This document shows, in pieces, positions 47,661 to 58,192 of a stretch of 64,000 nucleotides of DNA. The stretch is taken from the NCBI GenBank assembly GCA_013146195.2, contig CM028381.1, positions 62,254,744 to 62,318,743 of the forward strand, read 5' to 3'. Below the pieces are notes generated by a model. It searched no databases. It worked only from the letters and a program-made list of their open reading frames with translations, and was not told the DNA's origin. The stretch comes from Codonopsis lanceolata. Lineage: Eukaryota; Streptophyta; Magnoliopsida; Asterales; Campanulaceae. Position numbers and translations under genes: made by a program. Every line of letters begins with the position of its first letter. Positions within the stretch are counted from its first letter, which is position 1.

Positions 47661-47769
47661 TTATTTTTATTGAGTATGTCTCCATTAAACGGTTTTATGG
47701 ATTTTAATCTGTAAAATGGACCAACCCATGCTAAATGAGTTAAGATTCAGTAATCTCAGTGCAACCTTT

Positions 47770-48610
47770 CGAATTTTGAAAATTACAGCGTCACCTCTCA
47801 CGTGTATAAATGAATAGTGTCACTTTTTAGTATTAAAAGTATAAGTTTTCAGTGTAAAATGTGTCATTTTTCAACATAAAATGTATCACTTTGTGTTTTT
47901 AATAAAAAATATCATTTGTTTCCTTTAAAAGATGTTAGTTTTTAGTATTAAATGTGTTATTTTTTAAATTTAAATAAGTTAGTTTTGGTCTTAAATGTGT
48001 TACTTTTGTTTTTTAAAAAAATACTACTTTGCATTATAAATGAAAGCCGTCACTTTTTGGTGTGAAACAATGAAAGTGTCATTTTATAGCATTGAAAGTA
48101 TCACATTTTAATATTAAATGTGTCACTTTTGGGAGCTACTAAAGTGTCACTTTTTAGTATTAAATGTGTTATTTTTTAAATATTAAGAGTGTCACTTTTT
48201 AGTATTAAGATTGTTACTTTGCATTTTAATGAAAATTATACTTCCTCCGTTTTTCAAAATATTGTCTGGGTTGACCCGGCACATCGTTTAAGAAAAATAA
48301 ATTGACTAGATTATAAATATTAGAAAAATGTGTGGTTTCCTTTAATGCCCTTGATTATGTGCTATAATTAAAGTAGGTAGAAAAAGTAAGGGTAAATTGG
48401 TAAAAGTGTTTTTCTAAAAGGGAAACTTTGGAAAAAAGACAATTATTTATGAACGAACGGAAAAGGAAATGTAGACAATAATTTGAAAACGGAGGGAGTA
48501 ATAAATTTATCCCTTTATAGTGTCACTTTTGACCTTAAAATGTATATATTTTTTCTTTTAAATGTGTTACGTTTGGTTTTAAATGTGTCACATATCATTT
48601 CGTCAAAATG
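47770..48610. repeat. Degenerate minisatellite of GTGTCACTTTT units
   Basis: Roughly twenty imperfect copies of a 20-30-bp unit (AGTGTCACTTTTTAGTATTAAAT and variants) occupy 47810-48238 and 48518-48595. The array is split by the Stowaway MITE at 48241-48498. It has no coding meaning. Confidence 0.75.
48241..48498 (+). mobile_element. Stowaway MITE, complete
   Basis: 258 bp, CTTCCTCCGTTTTTC...AAAACGGAGGGAG, with TA at 48239-48240 and 48499-48500. Same length and internal words as the copy at 46603. It lies inside the minisatellite. Confidence 0.88.
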
Positions 48611-48789
48611 CATTAAGGTTCATCAAATATCCCAAGACAAATGTGGCTAACAGAGCTGACAAATGATGAAACTGAAAAACTTGGAAAGAAGAAAAATTTT
48701 CGACAGCAAACCTTAAAGTGCAGAGTTAGTAAAGCAAAATGAGAAATATCTCATTAATGTGCTCGCTAGGCTACTGAGCCAACACGTGT

Positions 48790-49020
48790 CACTACAAGAA
48801 AACAGGGCAACACCAACGGAAAATTCCGTTGCAAAAAATGAAATTCCGTTACAATTAGACGATTGAAACGGAAAAAGTTCGTTGCAAATTCCGTTTGGAA
48901 AACCCTCGTTGCAAATTTTATGCAACCGTATGTATTCCGTTGCATGATATTGCAACGAAAACCGAGCGTTGCAATTTCAAAATTTTCGGTTGCAAATGTG
49001 TTTCCAAAGACATTTGACGT
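48790..49020. repeat. CACTA terminal inverted repeat and subterminal repeats
   Basis: The CACTACAAGAAAACAGGGC terminus is followed by repeated TTCCGTTGCAA / CGTTGCAAATT words in both orientations (48815-49000). Such arrays are where the CACTA DNA-binding protein docks in known elements. Confidence 0.75.
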
Positions 49021-49320
49021 CTGTTGCAAATAGCAACTAATTTTTTCTGTTGCATTCTTGCAACAGACTTTTTTTGTTGCATTCGTGCAACAGATTTTTC
49101 TTGTTGCATTTTTTGTTGCATTCTTGTAACAGACTTTTTCGTTGCATTTTTGTAACAAACTTTTTCGTTGCATTTTTTGTTGCAAGAATGCAACAGATTT
49201 TTTTCGTTGCATTTTTTGTTGCATTCTTGTAACAGACTTTTTCGTTGCAATTTTTGTTACATTCTTGCAACAGACTTTTTCGTTGCATTTTTGCAACAGA
49301 CTTTTCCGTTACAATGTATA
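49021..49320. repeat. GTTGCATT...CAACAGACTTTTT tandem array
   Basis: About ten units of 25-35 bp, each joining a CGTTGCATTTTT half and a TTGCAACAGACTTTTT half. Most reading frames are open by chance across the array, so apparent ORFs here are composition artefacts. A (TA)n run of about 70 bp follows at 49391-49457. Confidence 0.85.
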
Positions 49321-49387
49321 ATATTTCTGTTGCTAGTTCGTAATTGAATTTTTTTTTTAATTATTATTGCAATAGAAGATATCGTTA

Positions 49388-49459
<72 letters not shown>

Positions 49460-50999
49460 TACCTGATTGAACATTTCATATTTCACATTTTACAAAAAAA
49501 AATAAAATAAATCTAAAATCAAACATTTAAAACAACTCAAGTTTAAGCATTTCATTTAAAAGTCATTGTCGAAGTGTCGGATTACATGAAAGTAAATAGA
49601 ATGTTGAGATCCTCCAAGTGATTAACAAAAAACATTGTCTAACTGTCAAACTACATAGACGTTGGTGGAGGTTGTTGGGCTCTAAGTGACCGAAGTTCCT
49701 CTTGCATTAGCTTGAAATCAGCTTTGATTTTTTCCATTTCGCGATTGTCGCCTTGTATTTGTTTTTGAATATCTTCCCTCACTTGTTCTACTCTTTCACA
49801 AAGCTTATCTTGAAATTGTTGGGTTTGTGTGAAATCTTCATTCACACTTCCATGTGACGAATAACTTGCGCTGCCACTGCCACTCAAGATCTTTGATGGA
49901 GGAACCAACGAACCAAAGCCATACAAGCGATTTTTGGCAACACCACCGGATGCATCAACCCAAGTCGTGGGATCAAAATCTATACCTTTCTTACGAGGCG
50001 ATATAATCCTCCTAAAATGTTAAAAATTAATATTATAACTAACTTTTCAACTTGAGTTTTAAATAATATTATGAACATTGAGATCAAGGATACATCTATA
50101 AAAAATGAAATGCTCAAAGTAAATTAAGTAAAAAAAATTAAGTATCATAAATAAACTCACAAATATTTTTTTGACTTATCCAAAACTCGTTCCTTTCTTT
50201 TTCTTATGAGTTCTCAGGAAAACATCATCTTGTGTTATCACTTTCTCAGGATTCTCCTTTATCTATAATGACAAAGAAAATAAACAAGTTAAGTAACGAC
50301 ACTGTACACAAATGCAATGGATATCCACAAAGACGTATAAACAAGTAATAAACTCTTACCATGACAAGCTCGTGAGACGCAAAACTCCTAGAACCCCATG
50401 AATGCTTAGATAATCCCAAGCCATTACCTCGATTTTTAGTAGCTTGTTCACACTTCTTTCTTGAGTTGTCATTTGCATAAAACAACAAATAGCGATTCCA
50501 ATCGTGCTCGTGCACCAAGATGGATGCCACCGCTTGGCGAGCTCCCTATGACACATGGCGCCCCCTATACCATGACACATAAGCTCGCCATTGCATTCCA
50601 TATTTTTCTTATCTGTCTTTCGGAATGTTTGTTACACACTTGTAGTGTCTTTGCAAATGGCAAGTCAAAAAAACTAATGTTTTATTTCAGTATAAATGAA
50701 ATAGCTAATTAACATGATTGAATATAAAGATTTACATTCCATTCCCTAAAATAATAATCTTTCATCTCCTCAGACACTTTCTTCCATGTGGGGCCATCAT
50801 CACCCACAACAAATTTCCCTTGAATTGCATTCCTAATCCTTGGCAGCAACACAAGGAAACTTGACACCATCGTCTGCTGGCGGAACTACTAACTGAAATG
50901 TTTAAAAAAATCATTTCAAGGTCAAAAAAAACTGCTAAGCGTGCGGTGCCGGCAAATCAAAGTCTCGTAATCATGTAACATTGTCAACTCTTCTACGAA

Positions 51000-52422
51000 T
51001 TTTATCTTCATCGCTAAATTCTCAACAGGCATAGCATACAATAGTTTTATCTTCATCATGTCGGTATTCACTCAATCTATCGAAATCGATTGATGGGGAA
51101 AAAGAAAAAACAACCATTGAGCCAATGATTGAACCATCCAACTCTATCTTTGCAAACCCAACAATCTTGTAAGAGAAATTAGCTTGGATTTAGTGAAAGT
51201 GGTAAGCTTCATAGATTGGATATGGTTAAGGTTACAGGTGCTAGTCTTGTAGAAAGCTAACCTTCACTTGCTTTAAGGTCCGGCAATGAGTCAATGAGTT
51301 TGAGTGTGGCCGGAGGAGTAAGAACAAGCGAGGTAGTCCATGATCGACTAAAGCGCTTCTTCCTCGTCTTTCACTCACCTAAAGGGCTCATTTCAATGCT
51401 TTCAAGTTAACATCTGAGAAGGAGTGGGAGAGATAGCAAGGGCACTCAGGTAAAGACATTAAGGGGTCACACTTACCTATTTAAAAAAAACATTTGAGAA
51501 GGTCGCTGAAAATATTAGTATGTTATGAGCTAAGACTCCAATAAGCATAGTAGTTCAGTGGAAGACAAGGACAATGACCAAACATCTAGTTCATTCAGTT
51601 ATTCTCCCCTGAAGTATTCCCCGAGAAAGCATCGGCCATGGGAAGAAAGAAGAATCGATCCCCACTGAAATGAATGAAGCAATTTCTTTTGGGGGTATAG
51701 CACATACCGGTGGTGTACTCCCACTAGAAATCACAACAAGATTTGCAAGATTTGCAACCTCTTGGTAGAAGCGACCATTGTGATTCCAATCGGTTGGAAC
51801 TTGGAGGAGTTTAATCAGAACATGAACTATTTTGGAGCTTATTTAGTGAACTATCATTTATCCATAACACCATTTTGCCACACCTACATATACTCCTAAC
51901 AAAGCAAAAGCATACTCTTCCTAGGGAAACCAAAAGCCATATAGCAATAACAAAAAACTTGATAATTAAGCCTGACCATCATTCAGTAGTACTACAATAT
52001 CTTGAATAGATCAGATAATTTAAAACAATAATGCCCAAATTTCTAATTCATTATAAGCATCTTACTCATTGCTTCTTTTCTATCAAAAAGAATCCATTAT
52101 TAGCACCATGTGACACATAACTCAACTCGAAATCACCGGTGAGCCTTTCTCTTAAGCATTGAGTAAACGACAACCAATAGATGAACTTAGGTCATTCTTG
52201 CGTGCAGGAAGGATTATTATACATATCTCTGTTTGGAAAGAGATCATTCTGACTAAACCCCATAAAACCCAGTGTACGATGGGAGTCACATAACATGCAA
52301 GGCAAAGTTAAGTGAACCATTTTCTTGAGTTATGACTTACTCAAACGCTGAACACACCCACATCTTTGTGGCAATTATATTGAATTAGAAGCTTTCACAA
52401 AAGAGGTCCACCAAGCATGTCT
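51000..52422. other. Unassigned intron sequence of the CACTA gene
   Basis: No ORF, repeat or known family recognised. Base composition is less AT-rich than the surroundings (for example 51190-51480). An organelle-derived insert is possible but I could not identify a gene in it. Confidence 0.35.
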
Positions 52423-52539
52423 CAGTAATGAAGGTTGATTCTAGGCTCAGGGGATTCCAGAAGTTTCGCTTTAAACTACTAGTCAATGAATCGACAGCAA
52501 GCAAAGCAAGTACAATGGAATCAGAAAATTGAAATTGCT

Positions 52540-52964
52540 TTTTTTTTTTTTTTTTTAAAGAAAGGTTGGAGGGGACATAGACCGTACCCCAACCTTTAAT
52601 TTTTTTATTTATTATTTTTAATGCCTTGAAAGGCTACAATTATACGTATATGATGCCTTTGGTATGGCTCGAACAATTGGTGCCTCTGGGGAGGCTTTGA
52701 ACACCCGACCTCTCGGTTGAGAGTAGTTAAGTCCCATGGTGCCTCTGGTAGGGCTTGAATACTCAACCTTTCCGTTAAGATAAGTGAGTAGCTAAATGGG
52801 GCCTTTGGATAAGGCTTGAACAACAACGATGCCTCTGAAGAGGCTTGAGCACCCGACCTCTCTATTGAGAGTTGTAAAGTCCAGGGTGTCTCTAGTGAGA
52901 CTCGAACACCCAACCTCTCCGTTAGGAGAAGTGAGCAGTACCAGTTGAGCTAGAGCTCGTTGGT
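52540..52964 (-). mobile_element. tRNA-derived SINE with repeated B-box modules
   Basis: The 425-bp element has a poly(A) tail (T17 at 52540-52556) and a 13-bp TSD AATTGAAATTGCT (52527-52539 and 52965-52977). Pol III A box TAGCTCAACTGG (minus; 52941-52952) and B box GTTCGAGTC (52899-52907) are spaced as in a tRNA. Downstream on the minus strand five more modules related to the B-box region follow (plus-strand starts at 52655, 52682, 52741, 52801 and 52831). No protein is encoded; apparent ORFs come from the repeats. Confidence 0.88.
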
Positions 52965-53469
52965 AATTGAAATTGCTAATCCTTTAAGTTGGAGAAACAA
53001 TCTCGTTCGGCAATTTCTATATTTGAATGTGTTTTGAAGGGTTTGGTTGAGCTTTCTTCCATTGCCAGAACCTTGAGTTAGTTTATGGAAAATGGCTTAC
53101 CATTTCTCTTGCTATGTTTAGACCTGAAGCCATCTTCATTTTTATGAAGTTTTGAAGTGTACTTACTGCAGGACTAAGCATTATAGGCATGTCAACATAG
53201 CTTGCAGAATAGGTATGGAATTGCACTTTGCTCGGTTGGATGTACTATCTGCAAGATTGTAAAGCTAGTCAAGCGGCTAGGCTTGAGGTTTGAACTCAAT
53301 GTAAGAGTCATCTCAAGGTGTTTGTCAACTCATTTGTGTAGGAATTGGTGTTTGGGAAATTCCAATCAGATGATGGAATTCAATTGAACTACTATACTGG
53401 AGCTCAAATCAAGTGCAAGGTATTAGACTATTGAAAGGAGTCGGACAGATGCTCCATGAAGTTTGGTGT

Positions 53470-53627
53470 TTTATCCTTACTTTTTCTACTTGTTTTAATT
53501 ATGGTCGCATGTTCGAGGGTATTAAAAGAAACTAAAAATTTCATCAATTATGGTCGCATGTTCGAGGGTATTAAAAAAAACTAAAATTTTCATCGCATGA
53601 TTTGAAAACGAAGGGAGCAACTTTTAT
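53470..53627 (-). mobile_element. Stowaway relic with 48-bp internal duplication
   Basis: TTATGGTCGCATGTTCGAGGG occurs twice (from about 53500 and 53548), each followed by TATTAAAARAAACTAAAA. Read on the minus strand this is the AGTTTCTTTTAATACCC part of the Stowaway family, and GAAAACGAAGGGAG at about 53601-53618 is the degraded terminus. Confidence 0.5.
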
Positions 53628-54410
53628 CCTAAAAAAAGATCAATTTTTTTTTTATCTTGACTGTATCACTTTTGGTTTTGTATGCTTTACTCTTACTTAA
53701 ACCATTGTGAAAATTAAATTACTAATGCATTTTTCAGTAATGAAGGCTGATTCTAGGCTCAGGGGATTCCAGAAGTTTCGCTTTAAACTACTAGTCAGTG
53801 AATCGACAGCAAGCAAAGCAAGTACAATGGAATCAGAAAATTGAAATTGCTAATCCTTTAAGTTGGAGAAACAATGGCTCAGAGCGGAACGTACTTACAC
53901 TTCTGAACTTTCTCTACTTTATAAATATATAACCAATCAAGACCAACTCATAATATAGGCCTTGTCTATCGGCCCAAGATGACTCGAAAAGTTTAGCATG
54001 AAGAACCAGGCAACATCGGAATGATATAAAAAAAGCAATTCCGGTTTTTTCTTATAATTTCTTAACCTACAGGAATATGTGTACCTCAATATGATAAGCA
54101 ACCATAAGAAAAATATTTGAGTGGAAATACATGGAGACTTGTGATAATAGCATAGAAGGATATACCTACTCAAAAAATATATATATAGTTCCAAGACACA
54201 ACTAATTAAAAAACAGAACAAAGGTCCATCCAACATTTCAAAAGAACACCCTTTGAGAACAAGTCTGATATTTTAAGTAGCACAGGCAAGAATATGCCCC
54301 AAAGATGATTTCTAAAAAACCTTCTGAAGTAATAAAACTATTATAGCGGTTATTATTTGGTGACACTCCAAAAACTGAAAGACATATCAGACAAATGATC
54401 GCAAAGAAAA

Positions 54411-55440
54411 TGGGGATGCATCAATCAATATGGGTAGAGCGCATGGAGCGCACAATCGATATGGGGGCGTTTGGTGTTGGTTTCTACTCGCTACCCGGTT
54501 GCCGAGAAGGTCATAGTTACTAATTGTGAATGTAACGATCTCACATGACAAGTAGATAGAATGAGCATTTCAACAAGGACTTCCCTATTTAGAAAATTAT
54601 GTCAAAAGGAATAGAAAGAAAAACTTAGATTTGTCGTTGGGAAATGAAAAGGGACAATAAAAAAAGCTGCATTCTTTCCTTTTTGTCGGGGCTGTGCTAG
54701 GTTGCTGTTACTGCTGTTGTTATAAAACATAACACAGCCAGGGTTTTAGGGTCTTGTGCATTACTTATTTCGTACATAGAAGTTTACATCTTTTAGTCAA
54801 AAGTTATTTGGGCACACCATGGTATTCTCCGTGGAGATGCATAAATCAATATGGGCGGCAAGCATGTGAGCGCATTAATCGATATGGGCGCTTTGAGTTG
54901 GTTTTACTACGCTTACCCGTTGTTTGAAAATGTCATAGTTACTAATTGTGAATGTGATGGTGGAGACAAAAATTACTATAAATAAGTGCTTAACTATATC
55001 TTTATGGCAAAAACTTGAGAAATAGTATGTTACGGGTCTCACATGAAAGACTGATCTCACATGAGAAGTAGATAGAATGAGCATTTCAACAAGGACTTCC
55101 CTATTTAGAAAATTATGTCAAAAGGAATAGAAAGAAAAACTTAGATTTGTCATTGGGAAATGAAAAGGGACAATAAAAAAGTTGCATTCTTTCCTTTCGC
55201 TTCGTGCTAGGTTAGCATTCTATCTGTTGTTATAAAACATAACACAGCTAGGGTTTTGGGGTCTTGTGCATTACATATTTCGTACATAAAAGTTTACATC
55301 TTTTAGTCAAAAGTTATTTGGGCACACCATGGTATTCTGTGGAGATGCATCAATCAATATGGGCAGAGCAGACAGAGCAGACAGAGCAGACACTGATATG
55401 GGCAGTTTGGTGTTGGTTACTATACATAAGTGCTTAACTA
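54411..55440. repeat. Large tandem repeat, unit about 420-500 bp
   Basis: Units begin GATGCATCAATCAATATGGG at about 54415, 54836 (variant) and 55345 (partial). Each full unit includes GTAGATAGAATGAGCATTTC, AACATAACACAGC and GTTATTTGGGCACACCATGG. The second unit has an extra 80-bp segment around 54955-55040. It is non-coding and lies within the CACTA intron. Confidence 0.8.
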
Positions 55441-56559
55441 CTCCCTATAGAAGGATGATATATACAGTGGTGTTGTACAGTGTGCACATAGTGGTGTTGT
55501 ACAGTGTGATTCATGTCTGGGAAACTGAAAGAATCTCAGAGAGTTCTATTATACTTGGCCAAAGCAGAGAAGAAACTAGGACCCCAGAATTCCCAAACAA
55601 TAAAACCTTTATTTATACCTATCAAAGATTAGGCAAGGCATAGCAAACATCAATAACCATATTAAAACAAGTATGAATTACCCAGATTAACCCAATTCTT
55701 CCCAGCAATAAGCATTCTTATCTCAACTCCAACAAGTGTATCACACTCAAAACACCCACACAAATTCACAATGCAATGCAGAAACACTATCAACAAACAG
55801 TTTTCCTATAATTTACAACATGAAGTTCAACTGAATCAGGTTGTTCATGGCATATATGTAGTAGAATACACAAAATCCAAGTACACCAGCATGATGCAAT
55901 TAACCTTAAATCTGTCAGAGGCACATAATTTGCAATGCATTTTCGAAATTTCAAAAGTTTGAAAAACAAAATTCGAATATAACAATTTAACTTACGTGTT
56001 CCTGTGAATGATGACTGGTATCCTTTGATCAATATTCTCAGGTGGTTGCAGAGCTCTACTTTCACCGCGAAATCTTCTTTGTATAGTAGACTCACTCCCA
56101 CCATGTCCAAAAGAAGTGTCTCCATCTGTCATATCCTCATCAAGGGCATGTGCTGAAGAGACATTCATACCATCTTCATTCGGCTCAGTATTTAGGGGTT
56201 CATCTATGGGCTCATCTTGCAACTGTTGGCTTCTAAAAATAGGAATTCTACTGGATTCCTCAGTGCTCGTTCCCCTGCCCCTCGTGCCCGTGCCTGTGCC
56301 TATGCCCCTGCCCCTGCCCCTGAGTGGCATAACTATTTATACATACATAGAAAATTAAAACATTAGACCTCTGATCAATATATTTAAAACATGGATAAAA
56401 TGACTCATAATGCAAAAAATTAAATGACTCATAATGCGTAACAATTAAATAATAACATCATTAAATAACACAAACTTATATTTGAAAGCCAATAATTCAA
56501 TGGGACGAAGTATTGCATATATTTAATAGCCACAAACACAAACATATATTTCAAATATT

Positions 56560-57533
56560 TCAGTCTTCTCCACTACTAATGTTCTCAAAACTAAATCCAT
56601 CTTCTTCATCATTTGATGTGTCTGATTCCTGAACTTCCTCTTCTAATTCATCCTCTTGCATGTCATCTGCCTCTTCAATTTCCATTTGGTTAGTTGGTCG
56701 TGGCAAATCAGATGCGTCAACTTCATCCATTTGACCACCTTCACCTACTAGAATAGCATTATTGTCAAGCTCATCATCTACTTCAACAACTGCTGGAATT
56801 GGCATCTCAACCTCTTGAAAATAATCATCGACTTCTGCCTCAACACCATCGGACACATTTGAATATGGAATATTAATTGTGCTTCTTGCTTTGGTTTTAC
56901 ACACGACCCACCATTTGATTTTATCTCTCTTATTGCAACAAGGGTATTCTATGTAGTACATTTGCTCAGCCTGTGACGCAAGTACAAAGGGGTCGTCTGT
57001 GGCAAGTCTTGATTTAGGATTGAGATCAACGATGTTGTATCGTGGATGCACCCTAATACCCTTAACATAATCATACCACTCACACTTGAAAAGTACTAAT
57101 GTATCACCCTTGTTATTTTCACTCTCATATTCTAGTTCCACAATTTCATCTAACATTCCATAATAGTCTCTTCCAACATCATTATAATAACTACCCCGAT
57201 GCAAACACCGCTTATTCATTGTGGTTTTGCCAAACCCGTATTTTTGGGTATGAAATTTATACCCATTCACGAAATAGCCATTATAAAAGTGCACACGAAG
57301 TTTTGGGCCTCGAGCTATACACTTGATATTTTCAGCAACATGTTTAGTGAATTTTTACCTACAAAATAAGATTATGAAGTGAATTTAAAGATACAAGTGA
57401 ATGACGTAATATTATTATAATAATACTTGAAATATCCGTAAAAAGCAACTTACATGTAACTAGCAAACCAGCCTAGTAAACTCCTTCTCAATCCTAGATG
57501 ACAATTTCTGATCAATATCCTGCATCACATTTC
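56560..57533 (-). pseudogene. CACTA TNP2-type transposase C-terminus (DUF4218/4216)
   Basis: This is the catalytic-subunit gene of CACTA elements; only its last exons are seen. A DUF4218 tail (LSSRIEKEF, then WFASYM after a one-base shift) lies at 57460-57533 beside the gap. An intron follows and then the DUF4216 exon from about 57356: ENIKCIARGPKLRVHFYNGY, DYYGMLDEIVELEY, VLFKCEWYDYVKG, DDPFVLASQAEQMYYIEYP and WWVVCKTKARS. It ends with an acidic tail and a stop at 56560. The upstream DDE region is outside the readable sequence. It lies 230 nt before the TNPA-like gene, same strand. Confidence 0.85.
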
Positions 57534-57633
57534 NNNNNNNNNNNNNNNNNNNNNNNNNNNNNNNNNNNNNNNNNNNNNNNNNNNNNNNNNNNNNNNNNNN
57601 NNNNNNNNNNNNNNNNNNNNNNNNNNNNNNNNN
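57534..57633. other. Assembly gap (100 N)
   Basis: Exactly 100 N. It separates the CACTA transposase from a gypsy derivative, so the 5' LTR of the latter and the 5' end of the former are not visible. Adjacency of the two across this gap is not proven. Confidence 0.99.
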
Positions 57634-58192
57634 ATTGAGAAAGCTTGAAGTATTATCATCATCTAGGTTCAAGAATTAAATTGAATTTTTTCTTTTACAA
57701 AATAATCGTTGAGCCAATCATCCTTGAAATTCCACTCTTAATTTTCTCTTTCTACACGTGATTCTTATTGATTAAGTTTCTTGGTTTTGCTTGCTTTGTT
57801 AATCACTATTTAATTGCTTAGTTCTTTTAGAACTTGGAGGAATTGAAAGTGAGGGAGAGTAGGTAAACATGAGAGGAGTGACATTAATTGAGCGATACAC
57901 GTAAGGGAGTGAGTGCAGTGATTTTGCTAATAAAATTTCTTGCAGGTACACGATGTCTAATAAAAATGGGAATGATGTTCCAACCTTTGATATGAGACTT
58001 TATATGGAAGAGTTTTGTGAGAGATTTGCATAAAACTATGAGGGAGCAAAGGATGATCTAATGGAGGAGATTGGGAAAATTCGTAGTGAAAGAAAGAAAA
58101 AGAACAAGAGAGGGAGGTAAGGAACCTAATGATGTGCCAAGACGTAGAATAGATGAAAAAATAATTTTGAGAAATATTGGGAGGATCTTCGG

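Larger units (their letters stand above)
52423..53874. repeat. 140-bp direct duplication; left copy holds the SINE
   Basis: CAGTAATGAAGG... at 52423-53002 is repeated at 53735-53874 almost identically. The left copy is interrupted by the SINE at the word AATTGAAATTGCT; the right copy shows the uninterrupted site. This is an internal proof of the insertion. Confidence 0.9.
49651..56330 (-). pseudogene. CACTA TNPA-like (transposase_24) gene, multi-exon
   Basis: Exon 1 at 56330-55996 (ATG; RGRGRG-rich start; PENIDQRIPVIIHRNT, donor GTAAGT). Exon 2 about 50890-50736 (LPRIRNAIQGKFVV, GPTWKKVSEEMKDYYFREWN). Exon 3 about 50687-50360 (FAKTLQVCNKHSERQIRKIW, then after a frameshift ENRGNGLGLSKHSWGSRSFA-like text). 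A small exon lies near 50270-50180 and the last exon is 50011-49651 (RIISPRKKGIDFDPTTWVD, LYGFGSLVPP, coiled coil, stop). This order is that of the second CACTA protein, which binds subterminal repeats. Broken frames in exons 2-4 suggest decay. Exon 2-3 ends are approximate. Confidence 0.65.
48790..57533 (-). mobile_element. CACTA (En/Spm-type) DNA transposon, 3' portion
   Basis: The terminus CACTACAAGAAAACAGGGC begins at 48790, preceded by TGT as the likely 3-bp target site. Subterminal TTCCGTTGCAA repeats follow. Two minus-strand genes lie inside: the TNP2-type transposase C-terminus (56560-57533) and a TNPA/transposase_24-like gene in several exons (56330-49651). The far terminus is in or beyond the gap at 57534. 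A SINE and duplications fill the 5.1-kb first intron of the second gene. Confidence 0.85.

Noticed and set aside
49037..49296. Several overlapping minus-strand ORFs rich in Cys/Asn/Lys (MQRKSLLQECNKK type)
   Set aside because: They are readings of the GTTGCATT tandem array in the CACTA subterminal region; all frames look alike and no family matches.
50639..50650. CTTGTAGTG as the opposite CACTA terminus
   Set aside because: It lies within an exon-like segment of the TNPA-like gene and lacks subterminal repeats around it.
51000..52422. Mitochondrial DNA insertion
   Set aside because: Composition hints at it, but I could identify no organelle gene; only a search could decide.
52605..52913. 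102-residue minus-strand ORF with repeated peptide motifs
   Set aside because: Produced by the repeated B-box modules of the SINE; it spans non-coding Pol III sequence.
52888..52955. Functional tRNA gene
   Set aside because: A and B boxes are present but no cloverleaf or acceptor stem forms; poly(A) tail and TSD show a SINE.
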